Assembly: GCF_001426345.1 (NCBI RefSeq)
Contig: NZ_LMEM01000011.1
Coordinates: 62,001 to 126,000, forward strand
Origin: Devosia sp. Root436
Lineage (GTDB): Bacteria; Pseudomonadota; Alphaproteobacteria; Rhizobiales; Devosiaceae
Reading direction: 5' to 3'
Length of the DNA stretch: 64,000 nucleotides
Both the position numbers and the translations under genes were made by a program. A model generated the notes under the pieces. That model saw only the letters and a program-made list of their open reading frames with translations. It made no database searches and had not been told where the DNA came from. This document shows positions 32,065 to 41,174 of the stretch, piece by piece (the first letter of the stretch is position 1; every line of letters begins with the position of its first letter).

Positions 32065-32612
32065 GTCGTCAGGCAGTCTTTCAGTTTGATGAGGCTCCGG
32101 CGCAGCCAGGTCCGCATCGTATTAAGGGGCACGGCAAAGCGGGTCGCCAGTTCCTCGTAGCTGTAGCCGTCGAGGTAAGCGCCGCGCACCGCGTCGGCAC
32201 GATCGGGTTCGAGCGTGCCCAGGCAATGCTCGATCCGGCCCCTGTCCTCGCTGTCCGCTGCAGCGCGTTCAGGGTTCGGGCCGGCATCGGGAATCTCCAG
32301 CGCCACGTCAATATCGTCGGCAACGGGCCGACGGGCCCGCAGCATGTCGAGCGCATGGTTGCGGGCAACGGCCACCAGCCAGCTGATGGGACTGGTATTG
32401 CCGGCCACATAACGATCGGCGCGCTGCCAGATCTTCACATAGACTTCCTGGATGGCCTCTTCGGCCTCCGAGCGGTCCTTCAAGATACGCAGGGTCACTC
32501 CGAAGAGTTTCGCGCTGGTGCGTTCGTAGAGCACACGGAACGCAGCCCGATCCCGCAGGGCGCACCGGGCGATGAGGTCAGCAATATCCTGGGACGGGGT
32601 AGTGGTGGACAT
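32061..32612 (-). CDS. ECF RNA polymerase sigma factor
   Basis: 183 residues. Region 2 includes LYERTSAKLFGVTLRILKD, AEEAIQEVYVKIWQRAD and SWLVAVARNHALDMLRARR. Region 4 includes YLDGYSYEELATRFAVPLNTMRTWLRRSL. It lacks regions 1.1 and 3. The start MSTTTPSQD at 32612 has GGAGGC about 9 bases upstream; an ATG 12 codons earlier is less likely. It forms a sigma/anti-sigma pair with the overlapping gene, and fasciclin downstream is the probable target. Confidence 0.92.
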   Translation of the reverse strand: MSTTTPSQDIADLIARCALRDRAAFRVLYERTSAKLFGVTLRILKDRSEAEEAIQEVYVKIWQRADRYVAGNTSPISWLVAVARNHALDMLRARRPVADDIDVALEIPDAGPNPERAAADSEDRGRIEHCLGTLEPDRADAVRGAYLDGYSYEELATRFAVPLNTMRTWLRRSLIKLKDCLTT

Positions 32613-32804
32613 GAAACCGGTCTGCCTCCGAAACGAGCCGGGCCGCACCTCCCCGGTGCGGACGTCCAGCCTGTCCGATAACGTAACAGAGCTTAAAATG
32701 GATCAATGCGCAAATGCCGCATAAGCGTCTTTTCCTTTGGGCACTGATGCTCTAGACCCGTTGCGGTCTTTTAGCGCCGCTTCGCCAATAGAATGGGTCC
32801 GTCC

Positions 32805-33707
32805 ATGACTGATCAGACTTCATCGACCGACCGCTTCAGCCACGATGCGGGGATTCTCGCGCAGGCACTGCCCTATATGCAGCGCTACGAGGGCAAGACC
32901 GTCGTGGTGAAATATGGCGGCCATGCCATGGGCGACCTCAAGCTTGGCCAGGCCTTTGCGCGCGACATAGCCCTGCTCAAGCAGTCCAAGGTCAATCCGA
33001 TCGTGGTGCATGGCGGCGGGCCGCAGATCGCCTCCATGCTGAAGAATCTGGGAATCGAATCCAAGTTCGAGGGCGGGCTGCGCGTCACCGATGCGCGGAC
33101 CATGGAAGTGGTCGAAATGGTGCTGGCCGGCTCCATCAACAAGGAAATCGTGGCGCTGATCAATGCCGAAGGCGAGTGGGCCATTGGGTTGTGCGGCAAG
33201 GACGGCAACATGGTCTTCGCCAAGAAGGCCGTGAAGACCATGAAGGACCCCACCTCCAATATCGAAAAGGTGCTCGACCTCGGCTTTGTCGGCGAGCCTA
33301 TCGAAGTCGATCGTACGCTACTCGACCTGCTGGCACGTTCCGAGATGATCCCGGTCATCGCCCCGGTCGCTCCGGGCCGCGACGGCAATACCTACAATAT
33401 CAACGCCGACACCTTTGCCGGCGCCATTGCCGGCTCGCTCGGCGCCAAGCGCCTCCTGTTCCTGACCGACGTGCCGGGCGTGCTCGATCGCGACGGCAAG
33501 CTGATCCCCGAACTGTCCGTGCGCGAGGCCAAGGAGCTGATTGCCGACGGCACCATTTCGGGTGGCATGATTCCCAAGGTCGAAACGTGCCTCGAAGCCC
33601 TCGACAATGGCGTCGAGGGCGTGGTGATCCTCAACGGCAAGATGCCCCATGTGGTGCTGGTGGAACTGTTCACCGAATTCGGCGCCGGCACGCTGATCGT
33701 ACGGTAG
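32805..33707 (+). CDS. argB: Acetylglutamate kinase
   Basis: 300 residues. It phosphorylates N-acetylglutamate in arginine synthesis. It has the amino acid kinase motif [24 protein letters not shown] for substrate, [45 protein letters not shown] and the N-terminal helix ([14 protein letters not shown]) found in arginine-inhibited hexameric enzymes. An ATG four codons earlier (32793) could also serve; neither has a good Shine-Dalgarno. The neighbouring sigma factor gene is divergent. Confidence 0.96.
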   Translation: MTDQTSSTDRFSHDAGILAQALPYMQRYEGKTVVVKYGGHAMGDLKLGQAFARDIALLKQSKVNPIVVHGGGPQIASMLKNLGIESKFEGGLRVTDARTMEVVEMVLAGSINKEIVALINAEGEWAIGLCGKDGNMVFAKKAVKTMKDPTSNIEKVLDLGFVGEPIEVDRTLLDLLARSEMIPVIAPVAPGRDGNTYNINADTFAGAIAGSLGAKRLLFLTDVPGVLDRDGKLIPELSVREAKELIADGTISGGMIPKVETCLEALDNGVEGVVILNGKMPHVVLVELFTEFGAGTLIVR

Positions 33708-33742
33708 GCCAACCAGCCGCATTGACGCTTTGCTAACCATTT

Positions 33743-33775
33743 GCCACAGCTCGGTCGATTTGACCGGGCTGTGGC
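33743..33775. terminator. Hairpin downstream of argB
   Basis: GCCACAGC then CGGTC pairs with GACCG then GCTGTGGC, a 13-base stem with one mismatch pair and a 5-base loop. It starts 36 bases after the argB stop. No T tract follows, so termination is likely but not certain. Confidence 0.5.
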
Positions 33776-33844
33776 GCATCTGCCCTAGCCCGGTCCTGAC
33801 AAGTCGTGGCAAATTTTAGCCATCAGTTGCGGGGGCTTTTTGTG

Positions 33845-34507
33845 ATGCGTAGCGAAATGAAGTTAGCGGCAGTGGCCGTTGTTGCCGTGCTCGGTTCGAC
33901 GATGGCTGCGCAGGCCCAGTCCATGGTGGCGCCGGTGGTCACCAGCGGCATGTACCAGCCGAGCTATTCGGCCTGGGATGGCTTCTATGTCGGTGCGCAG
34001 GGCAGCCTGATTGGCATGAAGAGCCATGAGATCGCCCCCGGCATTCTGGTAGGCGAACAGCTACTCGGCGATATTGGCGGCAGCGCCGGCGTGTTCGCGG
34101 GTTACCGCTACCAGCTCAACGACTGGCTGGTGCTGGGCCTCGACGCCGAAGTCAACAATGTAGCGACCCAATTCGAATTCAACGGCGCCACCAACTACGG
34201 CGCGCTCAAGTGGGACGCGGCGGTACGCGCCACGCTGGGCTATCCGGTTGCCCCTAACGTATTGGCCTATGGCACGGTTGGCTATTCGTGGGGACGCTTC
34301 GATTTCACCCCCAGCCGCGGCGTCGATACGGCATTCACCGCCGGGGGTTTCCAGCTTGGCCTGGGCGTCGACATGATGGTCACCCAGAACCTCATGGCCC
34401 GTCTCAACGCGACCTGGACGCATTACGGCGTCAACAACGTGCCCGGCGGCGGCACCAGCGAGCCGAGCAATCAGGTGGTCCGCGCCGGTCTCGCCTGGAA
34501 GTTCTAG
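33845..34507 (+). CDS. Outer membrane beta-barrel protein (porin-like)
   Basis: 220 residues. It has a signal peptide (MKLAAVAVVAVLGSTMAAQAQS) and alternating beta strands with the sequence WDGFYVGAQGSLIG typical of Omp25/RopB-type small barrels in Hyphomicrobiales. The chain ends VVRAGLAWKF with a terminal Phe, the outer membrane assembly signal. The start at 33845 follows GGGGGC by 8 bases. It is a single gene between two hairpins. It probably contributes to envelope structure; no specific function is known. Confidence 0.88.
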   Translation: MRSEMKLAAVAVVAVLGSTMAAQAQSMVAPVVTSGMYQPSYSAWDGFYVGAQGSLIGMKSHEIAPGILVGEQLLGDIGGSAGVFAGYRYQLNDWLVLGLDAEVNNVATQFEFNGATNYGALKWDAAVRATLGYPVAPNVLAYGTVGYSWGRFDFTPSRGVDTAFTAGGFQLGLGVDMMVTQNLMARLNATWTHYGVNNVPGGGTSEPSNQVVRAGLAWKF

Positions 34508-34527
34508 CCCCGACATCCAGGGAATCG

Positions 34528-34553
34528 AAAGGCCGCCCCGGAGGGCGGCCTTT
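34528..34553. terminator. Bidirectional intrinsic terminator
   Basis: AAAGGCCGCCC and GGGCGGCCTTT form a perfect 11-base stem around CGGA, with A and T runs on the two sides. It sits between the convergent barrel and MFS genes and can stop both. Confidence 0.85.
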
Positions 34554-34559
34554 GCATGT

Positions 34560-36053
34560 CTAGGCTTCGACCAGCACCGGCTGGACCGGAGCGCCCTGCC
34601 CGTGCCCGCGCCCTGGCCCCTTGAAGAAGGGCGACAGCAGCAGGACCAGGGCAAAGCTGCCCACCACGTACCAGAGCGCCAGGCTCGATGCGCCGGCAAA
34701 GGCGGCATGCGGCGTGCCACCGCTGGCAAAGGTATCGCCCAGATTGCTGAAGAATATCTGGCCGATAATGGCGACGCCGAGCGCGCCACCCACCTGCTGG
34801 AAGGCCTGCAGCGCCCCCGAGCCGGCCCCGGCATCGCGCGGCGGCACATTTGCCAGCACGAGCTGGAACAGCGAGGAGAAGCCCAGGCCCAGGCCGATGC
34901 CGGCAATCAGCAGCGGCGGGAGGAAGGCCCAGTGATCGATGCTGTCGGTCACCCCGGCAATGTAGAAATGCAGCCAGGCAATGCCGAATGACAAGAGGGC
35001 CCCCGCAGCCGCCAGACGGAAGCGCAGGAAATTGGCGCCGAAGCGGGCGGCAATGCCCGAGGCGATCAGCACACCCACCGAGAAGGGGGTGTTGGTGAGG
35101 CCCGATTCGAGCGGGGTGAAGTCGAAGCCGCCCTGCAGCAGCAGCGAGATCACCATGAACATGCCCGGAATGCCCGAGGCAAACACGGTGACCACGAAGG
35201 CGCCGAACATGAACTGCTTGTTGGTGATCAGGTCGAAGTTCAGCAGCTGCGAAGCGCCCGTGGCGGCGCGGTTGCGGGTCCACAGTACGAAGGCGACCAG
35301 CAGTATGACCCCGGCGGCGATCATGGCGAAAGCCCAGAGCGGCCAGCCATAAGCGCGCCCCTCGACGATCGGGAACACCACAGCCATGATGCCCAGGCCG
35401 AACAGGCCGATGCCGACATAGTCGTTCCGGAGGGTGGCATGGCCGGGCAGGCGCGGAATGAGGAACCAGCCGGCGACCACCGCGGCAATACCGATCGGGA
35501 TATTGACGAGGAAAATCGGCTGCCAGTCGAGGCCGAACAGATTGGCCGAGATCAGCACGCCGCCCAGGATGGGGCCGCAGACCGAGGCGAGACCGGCCGA
35601 AAGACCGAACAGCGAAAAGGCTTGGCTGCGCTCATGCGGCGGGAAGGTCACGGTGGCGATGGCCAGCACCTGCGGCGTCATCATGGCGCCGGCCAGGCCC
35701 TGGATCACGCGGGCGGCAATGAGGAATTCGATATTGGGCGCCAGCCCGCACAGGGCCGAAGCCGCGGTGAAGCCGGCCACGCCCCAGAGGAAGAGCGTGG
35801 TACGGCCCACGATATCGCCGAGGCGGCCGAAGGGCAGCAGGCCCAGCGCGAAAGCCAGGATATAGGCGGCGATCACCCATTCGATCTGGCTGTCGGTAGC
35901 GCCGAGCCCGTCGCGCATCGAGGGCAGCGCGACGTTGACGATGGTCACGTCGATCAGGTTCATGAAATTGGCAATGAGCAGCACGAACAGCGCCAGCCAG
36001 CGGCGCGGATCGGGTGGAGCGTCGGCCCCTGGATTGTGGTGTTGAGCGGACAT
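34560..36053 (-). CDS. MFS drug efflux transporter, DHA2 (EmrB/QacA) family
   Basis: 497 residues, about 14 membrane helices. It opens with LFVLLIANFMNLIDVTIVNVALPSM (motif D1 of the 14-helix family). It has GRLGDIVGRTTLFLWGVAGF (motif A), AARVIQGLAGAMMTPQVLAIA (motif B) and GLASVCGPILGGVLI (motif C of antiporters). It exports toxic organic compounds using the proton gradient. The tetR gene lies 17 bases upstream on the same strand, so the pump is probably under local repression. Confidence 0.93.
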   Translation of the reverse strand: MSAQHHNPGADAPPDPRRWLALFVLLIANFMNLIDVTIVNVALPSMRDGLGATDSQIEWVIAAYILAFALGLLPFGRLGDIVGRTTLFLWGVAGFTAASALCGLAPNIEFLIAARVIQGLAGAMMTPQVLAIATVTFPPHERSQAFSLFGLSAGLASVCGPILGGVLISANLFGLDWQPIFLVNIPIGIAAVVAGWFLIPRLPGHATLRNDYVGIGLFGLGIMAVVFPIVEGRAYGWPLWAFAMIAAGVILLVAFVLWTRNRAATGASQLLNFDLITNKQFMFGAFVVTVFASGIPGMFMVISLLLQGGFDFTPLESGLTNTPFSVGVLIASGIAARFGANFLRFRLAAAGALLSFGIAWLHFYIAGVTDSIDHWAFLPPLLIAGIGLGLGFSSLFQLVLANVPPRDAGAGSGALQAFQQVGGALGVAIIGQIFFSNLGDTFASGGTPHAAFAGASSLALWYVVGSFALVLLLSPFFKGPGRGHGQGAPVQPVLVEA

Positions 36054-36070
36054 GGTATTTCCCTTGAATG

Positions 36071-36673
36071 TCAGGATTTGCGGATAAAGCTGCGCTCCAG
36101 CTCGGTCTGCACCCGTTCGAGCATGGACAGCGATGGGTTGGACTGGCGCCAGCAGTCGGACATGGCGCCGGTCGAAATCAGGGCGGCCGCCTCGGGGTCG
36201 AGGTCGGACCGGAATGAGCCGTCGGACATGCCGAGACGGAAAATCTCGGCAAACTGGTTTCGCCAGAAATCACGCATGGGCAGCATGATCTCCGCCACTG
36301 TCGCATCACGCCGTGCTCTTTCGACAAGTTCTGTCAGTATGATGATGAGATCGGGCATATCGGCCACCGTTTCGCGGAAATCCGCAAATTCGAGATGCAG
36401 CCGTTCGAGCCCGCTTTTGCCCACGCGCGAGTGGCGCAAAGCCTGGGCCTTGAAGTCGTCGCGCAAGGATTCCGCCACCAGCGCCACCAGCGCTTCCTTG
36501 GAAGGCACATGGTAATGCAGTGTCGCGATATTGATGCCGACGCGAGCCGCTATGTCCCGCGTGCGCAGGCCTTCGAGCCCCTTTTCGACAATGATCTGCC
36601 GCGCCGCCAGGGCAATGGCGACCCGGCGGTCATCGCCGCTTTCACGCTTGCTATTGGGTTGATCGGGGTTCAT
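36071..36673 (-). CDS. TetR family transcriptional repressor
   Basis: 200 residues. The N-terminal HTH is AARQIIVEKGLEGLRTRDIAARVGINIATLHYHVPSKEAL, and a helical ligand domain follows. It is the first gene of a two-gene unit with the DHA2 pump. A near-perfect palindrome lies 46-63 bases upstream of its start, fitting autoregulation with release by a pump substrate. Confidence 0.92.
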   Translation of the reverse strand: MNPDQPNSKRESGDDRRVAIALAARQIIVEKGLEGLRTRDIAARVGINIATLHYHVPSKEALVALVAESLRDDFKAQALRHSRVGKSGLERLHLEFADFRETVADMPDLIIILTELVERARRDATVAEIMLPMRDFWRNQFAEIFRLGMSDGSFRSDLDPEAAALISTGAMSDCWRQSNPSLSMLERVQTELERSFIRKS

Positions 36674-36718
36674 CGCATCCTCTCGGCGGGAGGTGCTATA
36701 CGCCTGTCCGGAAAATCA

Positions 36719-36736
36719 ATCAATCATTTGATTGAT
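36719..36736. promoter_or_regulatory. Candidate TetR operator
   Basis: ATCAATCATTTGATTGAT: two perfect 8-base arms around TT in AT-rich DNA upstream of the tetR gene. Length and symmetry fit a TetR dimer site. The four-base unit ATCA is also repeated just before it. Confidence 0.6.
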
Positions 36737-36778
36737 ACAAAGCAGCCATGCGTTTTCCGCGGGACAGGTCCGGAAGCA

Positions 36779-37063
36779 TTACTCCATCTGCGGCACGTCG
36801 CCATGCTCGAACAGCACGACGGGCTCGCCGAATTCGCCATTGACTAGGTCTGCCGTGCGCGACCAGGCAATCACTCCGGCATAGCTGCCCTGTGCCGCCA
36901 TGCGGCGGCCGTCCATCCTGGCCTTGTCGGCCGAGGGCACCTCGCGCGCCTCGAAGGCGGGCTGCAGCTCGCCCTCTTCGTCGCGGACGAAGGCCAGCAA
37001 CACCACCAGTGTCTTGAGCTTGGCTTCCGGCGCCTGGCCGGCGGAGGATTGCAGCGTCCGCAT
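36779..37063 (-). CDS. Small conserved hypothetical protein
   Basis: 94 residues. The core is LKTLVVLLAFVRDEEGELQPAFEAREVPSADKARMDGRRMA, then GVIAWSRTADLVNGEFGEPVVLFEHGDVP. I recall similar small proteins in Hyphomicrobiales annotated as hypothetical. No signal peptide or known motif is visible. It stands alone between the tetR region and a nitroreductase-like gene, and nothing in the context indicates its function. Confidence 0.7.
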   Translation of the reverse strand: MRTLQSSAGQAPEAKLKTLVVLLAFVRDEEGELQPAFEAREVPSADKARMDGRRMAAQGSYAGVIAWSRTADLVNGEFGEPVVLFEHGDVPQME

Positions 37064-37160
37064 TTTCGAATGTCTTCCCGAACCGGATTCTTCAGTCCGG
37101 GCAGACTAGAACAAAAACAGAACTTTCAACAAGCAGGTAAATGCGACAAACGCACGGCTG

Positions 37161-37586
37161 TCAGCGCCGGGTCAATTCCACCACCGGAATGATGTCGCGC
37201 GTGGTCTTTTCCTCGTAGCCGGCAAACTGGGGGAAGCGGCGGGCCTGCTCGGCATAGATGGTGTCGCGCTCGTCCCCTTCGACCACCCGCGCCCGCACCG
37301 GGATGCGCTCGATCGTGGTACCATCGCCAACCTCGATCTCGACATCGGGATGGGCGACCAGGTTGTGGAACCAGGCCGGGTTCTTCGGCGCCCCGCCATA
37401 GGAGGCGAAAACGTACCAGGGGCCGTCGGCTTCCTCATGCAGATACATCAGGGGCTGCGTCCGCTCCTGCCCCGATTTGGCGCCGATGGCATGGAGCAGT
37501 AGGACCGGCGAATTCTTGAAATGGCCCCCGGGCTTGCCGCCATGCTGCTTGAAGTCGGCAATGACCTGCGCGTTGAAATCGTTCAT
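37161..37586 (-). CDS. Deazaflavin-dependent nitroreductase (DDN) family protein
   Basis: 141 residues of the DDN/split-barrel flavin family. It has GGKPGGHFKNSPVLLLHAIGAKSGQERTQPLMY, a segment that binds the cofactor in Mycobacterium Ddn, and GGAPKNPAWFHNLVAHPDVEIEVGDG. In organisms without F420 such proteins may bind FMN or haem, and whether this genome makes F420 is unknown. It is a single gene with no obvious partners. Confidence 0.88.
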   Translation of the reverse strand: MNDFNAQVIADFKQHGGKPGGHFKNSPVLLLHAIGAKSGQERTQPLMYLHEEADGPWYVFASYGGAPKNPAWFHNLVAHPDVEIEVGDGTTIERIPVRARVVEGDERDTIYAEQARRFPQFAGYEEKTTRDIIPVVELTRR

Positions 37587-38135
37587 GTTGGAATCCTCTC
37601 GGTGTGCCCTGGCTCATTCAAAATCGGTAGCAATCCTGGGAGTTCAACCCATCCGCGGGGGAATTTGTCCATGCCCGCTCCATCCGACGACCGGCGTAGG
37701 TAACGTGGCACCTTGCCATCCCCACCCCGATGTCATCCCGGCCTTGAGCCGGGATCCAAGGTAGATCGGGCTAAACAGGGCTACTCACAAGCGCAAACTT
37801 ATCCATCTTATCCCCGTCCCCAAAACCTCCCGTATCATCCTCCCATCCCTCCGCATGGGCGGCCTGCAGGCGAACAGTGGCGGAGGGTGCCGGGTGCGGC
37901 TTCGCTGCTCGCACAGGTCCGAGTCCGGGCGGAAGCGTGTGCGCGACCCCCCGTACAGTTCCAAAAACCGGCACCCCGAGGCGGTCAACGTCTCACTACT
38001 AAATTTACTCAGGGGCGTCAGCCGTCTCGGGGGCCGCCCATCCATGAAACCGCATCCCAGGCGGCGCCTTGCCATGCCCGATTGACAAAACATCGCGCCG
38101 GGCATCCAACCACGGCACCAATTGGAGTGCCCGCC
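37587..38135. other. 549-base gene-free stretch upstream of ilvA
   Basis: No credible gene on either strand. It holds a palindromic repeat at 37735-37755 and a lone TTGACA at 38082-38087, 48 bases before the ilvA start, with a poor -10 (TCCAAC after 17 bases). The ilvA frame stays open through this whole stretch without a plausible start, which I treat as chance in GC-rich DNA. Confidence 0.55.
37735..37755. repeat. Palindromic intergenic repeat (ATCCCGGC type)
   Basis: ATCCCGGC and GCCGGGAT around CTTGA, preceded by TGTC and followed by CCAAG. Repeats of this type are scattered in many alphaproteobacterial genomes. It is different in sequence from the ATTCCCGC units at 27.9 and 29.8 kb. Confidence 0.55.
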
Positions 38136-39659
38136 ATGCAGGACTATGTCCGCCGCATCCTCACCTCGTCGGTCTATGAAGTTGCCGAGGAAACCCCGCT
38201 CGAAAAGATGAATCTGCTCTCGGCCCGGCTGGGCGCCGAGGTGCTGCTCAAGCGCGAGGACATGCAACCGGTCTTCTCCTTCAAGATTCGCGGCGCGCAT
38301 AACCGCATTGCCCAGCTCACAGCCGAAGAACGCGCCCGCGGCGTCATCTGCGCCTCGGCCGGCAATCACGCGCAGGGCGTTGCCCTATCGGCGACGCGGC
38401 TGGGCATCCGCGCCATCATCGTCATGCCCACCACCACGCCTGTCATCAAGATCAACGCTGTCCGCCGGCTGGGCGGCGAGGTGGTGCTGTTCGGTGACGG
38501 CTTCGACGCCGCCCGCACCCATGCCGCGGAGCTCGCCGAAAAGCATGGCTATGTCGTCGTGCATCCGTTCGACGATCCCGATGTCATCGCCGGCCAGGGC
38601 ACTGTCGGCATGGAGCTGTTGCGCCAGCATCCAGGCGAGATCGGCGCCATCTATGTGCCGGTCGGCGGCGGCGGGCTGGCGGCGGGCATTGCCGCCTTCG
38701 TCAAGTTCCTGCGCCCCGAAATCCGGGTCATCGGCGTCGAGCCCGAGGAGGCGGCCAGCATGAAGGCGGCCATAGCCGCCGGCCATCCGGTGGCGCTCGA
38801 CCAGGTGGGCCTGTTCGCCGATGGCGTGGCGGTGCGCCAGGTGGGCAATGAGACCTTCCGCATCTGCCGCGAACTGCTCGACGATATCGTCACCGTCACT
38901 GCCGACGAAATCTGCGCCGCCATCAAGGATATCTTCGACGACATGCGCGCCATTGCCGAGCCGGCGGGCGCGCTGGCTTTGGCCGGGCTGCGGCGGCAGG
39001 TGGAGCTTGGTGAAGCGCCCGCCGGGGCACTGATCGCCATCAATTCGGGCGCCAATGTCAATTTCGACCGCCTGCGCTACGTGGCCGAACGGGCCGAGAT
39101 CGGCGAGCGGGCCGAGGCCTTGCTCAGCGTCGAAATCCCCGAGCGGCCGGGCAGCTATCGCGCCTTCATCCGCCTGCTCGGGCAGCGCTCGATCACCGAG
39201 TTCAACTATCGCTTCGCCCATGGCCGCACCGCCAAGATTTTCGTCGGCATCAAGCTGGTGGGGGGCGATGCGGAAAAGCACGAGATCATCACCCTGCTCG
39301 AAGGTCACAACCTCAAGGTGACCGACCTCACCGACAATGAGGTGGCCAAGCTGCATGTCCGCCACATGGTCGGCGGGCGGGTGAGCGATCTCGCCGACGA
39401 GATCGTCTACCGCTTCCAGTTTCCCGAGCGGCCGGGAGCCCTGCTGAAATTCCTCGAAGGGCTCAACGACGTCTGGAACATTTCGCTGTTCCACTACCGC
39501 AACCACGGCGCCGATTATGGCCGCGTGCTAGTGGGCGTGCAGATCCCGCCCGCAACCCGGAGCGATTTCATCGCTCATATCGACGCCATCGGCTTCCCCT
39601 ATTGGGACGAGACCGACAACCCCGCCTACCGGCAATTTCTCGATCACGACCGCCCCTGA
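38136..39659 (+). CDS. ilvA: Threonine ammonia-lyase, biosynthetic
   Basis: 507 residues. It deaminates threonine to 2-oxobutanoate, the first step of isoleucine synthesis. The PLP lysine is K50 in FSFKIRGAHNRI; ASAGNHAQGVALSA and PVGGGGLAAGIAAFVK bind the cofactor. Two C-terminal ACT-like domains (about 330-405 and 425-500, beginning LLSVEIPERPGSYRAF and VYRFQFPERPGALLKF) give isoleucine feedback control and mark the long biosynthetic form. The start ATG follows TTGGAG by 9 bases. Confidence 0.95.
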   Translation: MQDYVRRILTSSVYEVAEETPLEKMNLLSARLGAEVLLKREDMQPVFSFKIRGAHNRIAQLTAEERARGVICASAGNHAQGVALSATRLGIRAIIVMPTTTPVIKINAVRRLGGEVVLFGDGFDAARTHAAELAEKHGYVVVHPFDDPDVIAGQGTVGMELLRQHPGEIGAIYVPVGGGGLAAGIAAFVKFLRPEIRVIGVEPEEAASMKAAIAAGHPVALDQVGLFADGVAVRQVGNETFRICRELLDDIVTVTADEICAAIKDIFDDMRAIAEPAGALALAGLRRQVELGEAPAGALIAINSGANVNFDRLRYVAERAEIGERAEALLSVEIPERPGSYRAFIRLLGQRSITEFNYRFAHGRTAKIFVGIKLVGGDAEKHEIITLLEGHNLKVTDLTDNEVAKLHVRHMVGGRVSDLADEIVYRFQFPERPGALLKFLEGLNDVWNISLFHYRNHGADYGRVLVGVQIPPATRSDFIAHIDAIGFPYWDETDNPAYRQFLDHDRP

Positions 39660-39850
39660 ACCGGGAGTGTCGCAACTGTGTCATCGGCGTTATGCTGCAA
39701 TAAACCGACAATAAAAGACTCCGGCCAATATCTGGCCGGAATCTATTGCAATTCAACGGACAAGAAGCCATCTGCCCCGAGACGGCGCCGGTTCTTCTGT
39801 TCAATGCGCCCACCCGACAAATCAAACCACAACATAATGCCGGAGATGAC

Positions 39851-41092
39851 ATGAGGACCACAAAGACCGCCCGCCTGCTGCTGCTGAGCGGCGTTGCCAC
39901 CGCCGCCCTGATGGGCCAGGCCATGGCGCTCGACGCCCAGGCTTTCGTCGATCGCATCGCCGAAGTCTACAAGCCCCTCGGCTATGATTTCGCCTTTGGC
40001 GCTGCCACGCTCGATGGCGATACCATCACCGTCGATGGCGGCACCGTGACCATCGTGTCGTCGCCCGATGCGAAGCTGGAGCCGATGGTCTTCGACACCG
40101 AGGTCACCTTCTCGGGCGTGGTCGAGAATGCCGATGGCAGCTACACCGCCGATTCCGTCAGCATTCCCGATATCGATACCGATTTTGCCACCGATCCGGT
40201 CGGCCACCTGAACCTCAGCGATATCCTCGTCGAGGGCTTCTACCTGCCGGCAGGCAATCCGGTGCCGGCGATCGGGCTGATACAGCTGTTCGAATCGTTC
40301 AGCACCGGCCCGCTCTCGATCACCCGTGACGGCGAAGAAGTCGTCTCCTTTGATTCCATAACTTCGGAATCCACCTTCAATCCGGCTTTCGCCTCGATCG
40401 AGCTGACCGACCTGACCTCGACCTTCTCGATCAATGGCATTTCGGCCGACCTCACTTCGGTTGCCGAGGAAGACCCGGCAGCGGGGGCGACCATCGAAGC
40501 GCTCGGCCTCAACACCATTTCGGGCGATGTCTATCTGGACATGGACTGGTCGATGGCCGACGGCCACGTGGTGGTCAACGAATTCTCGTTTGATTTCGCC
40601 GACGTCGGCGCGCTCGATATCAATCTCGACCTCACCGGCTTCACCCCCACCGTGCTCGACCAGATCTACGCCATGCAGGCCTCGATGGGCGGCGAGCAGA
40701 CCGAGGAGCAGGCACAGGCGCAGATGATGCAGGGCATGGCGCTGATGCAGGGCGTCAATATCGTCTCCGCCTCGGTCCGCTATGACGATGCGTCGCTGGC
40801 CGGCAAGCTGCTCGACTTCTTCGCCGCCCAGTCCGGCGCCGATCGCGCCAGCTTCGTTGAGGGCCTCAAGTCGATGCTGCCGGCGATGCTGGCCGAATCG
40901 GGCATTCCCGCACTCAACGATCTCGTCGTGCCGCCGGTCTCGGACTTCCTCGACGATCCGCAGAGCCTCGAAGTCAAGGTGGCGCCGCCTTCGCCCACCT
41001 CGCTGCTGGTGCTGATGGCTGCCGCTGCCAATCCTGCCGGCCTCATTACCGCTTTGGGCCTGGCCGTCGAAGCCAATACGCCGGCTGAATAG
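39851..41092 (+). CDS. Secreted acidic protein, unknown
   Basis: 413 residues. A signal peptide (LLLLSGVATAALMGQAMA) ends near residue 25. The mature protein is acidic and rich in Asp, Ser, Thr and small residues, with repeating strand-like segments such as VDGGTVTIVSS and SGDVYLDMDWSMADGHVVVNEFSF. A Gln/Met-rich patch is at TEEQAQAQMMQGMALMQG. No cysteine or known catalytic motif was seen. It could be periplasmic or surface-exposed. The ATG at 39851 has GGAG 6 bases upstream. It is a single gene followed by a terminator; function unknown. Confidence 0.75.
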   Translation: MRTTKTARLLLLSGVATAALMGQAMALDAQAFVDRIAEVYKPLGYDFAFGAATLDGDTITVDGGTVTIVSSPDAKLEPMVFDTEVTFSGVVENADGSYTADSVSIPDIDTDFATDPVGHLNLSDILVEGFYLPAGNPVPAIGLIQLFESFSTGPLSITRDGEEVVSFDSITSESTFNPAFASIELTDLTSTFSINGISADLTSVAEEDPAAGATIEALGLNTISGDVYLDMDWSMADGHVVVNEFSFDFADVGALDINLDLTGFTPTVLDQIYAMQASMGGEQTEEQAQAQMMQGMALMQGVNIVSASVRYDDASLAGKLLDFFAAQSGADRASFVEGLKSMLPAMLAESGIPALNDLVVPPVSDFLDDPQSLEVKVAPPSPTSLLVLMAAAANPAGLITALGLAVEANTPAE

Positions 41093-41099
41093 CCGTCTC

Positions 41100-41127
41100 C
41101 GGGAACGGCGCTCCGGCGTCGTTCCCG
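41100..41127 (+). terminator. Intrinsic terminator
   Basis: CGGGAACG and CGTTCCCG form an 8-base stem around 12 bases, followed by CACTCTTTAT. It starts 8 bases past the stop of the secreted-protein gene. Confidence 0.6.
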
Positions 41128-41174
41128 CACTCTTTATCCCCATCTTCAATATTGCGTTCTATACTGGGCGGACC

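Noticed and set aside
37713..38135. N-terminal extension of ilvA by about 140 codons
   Set aside because: The peptide is low-complexity Arg/Pro-rich and crosses a palindromic repeat. The ATG at 38136 has a Shine-Dalgarno and fits the enzyme N-terminus.
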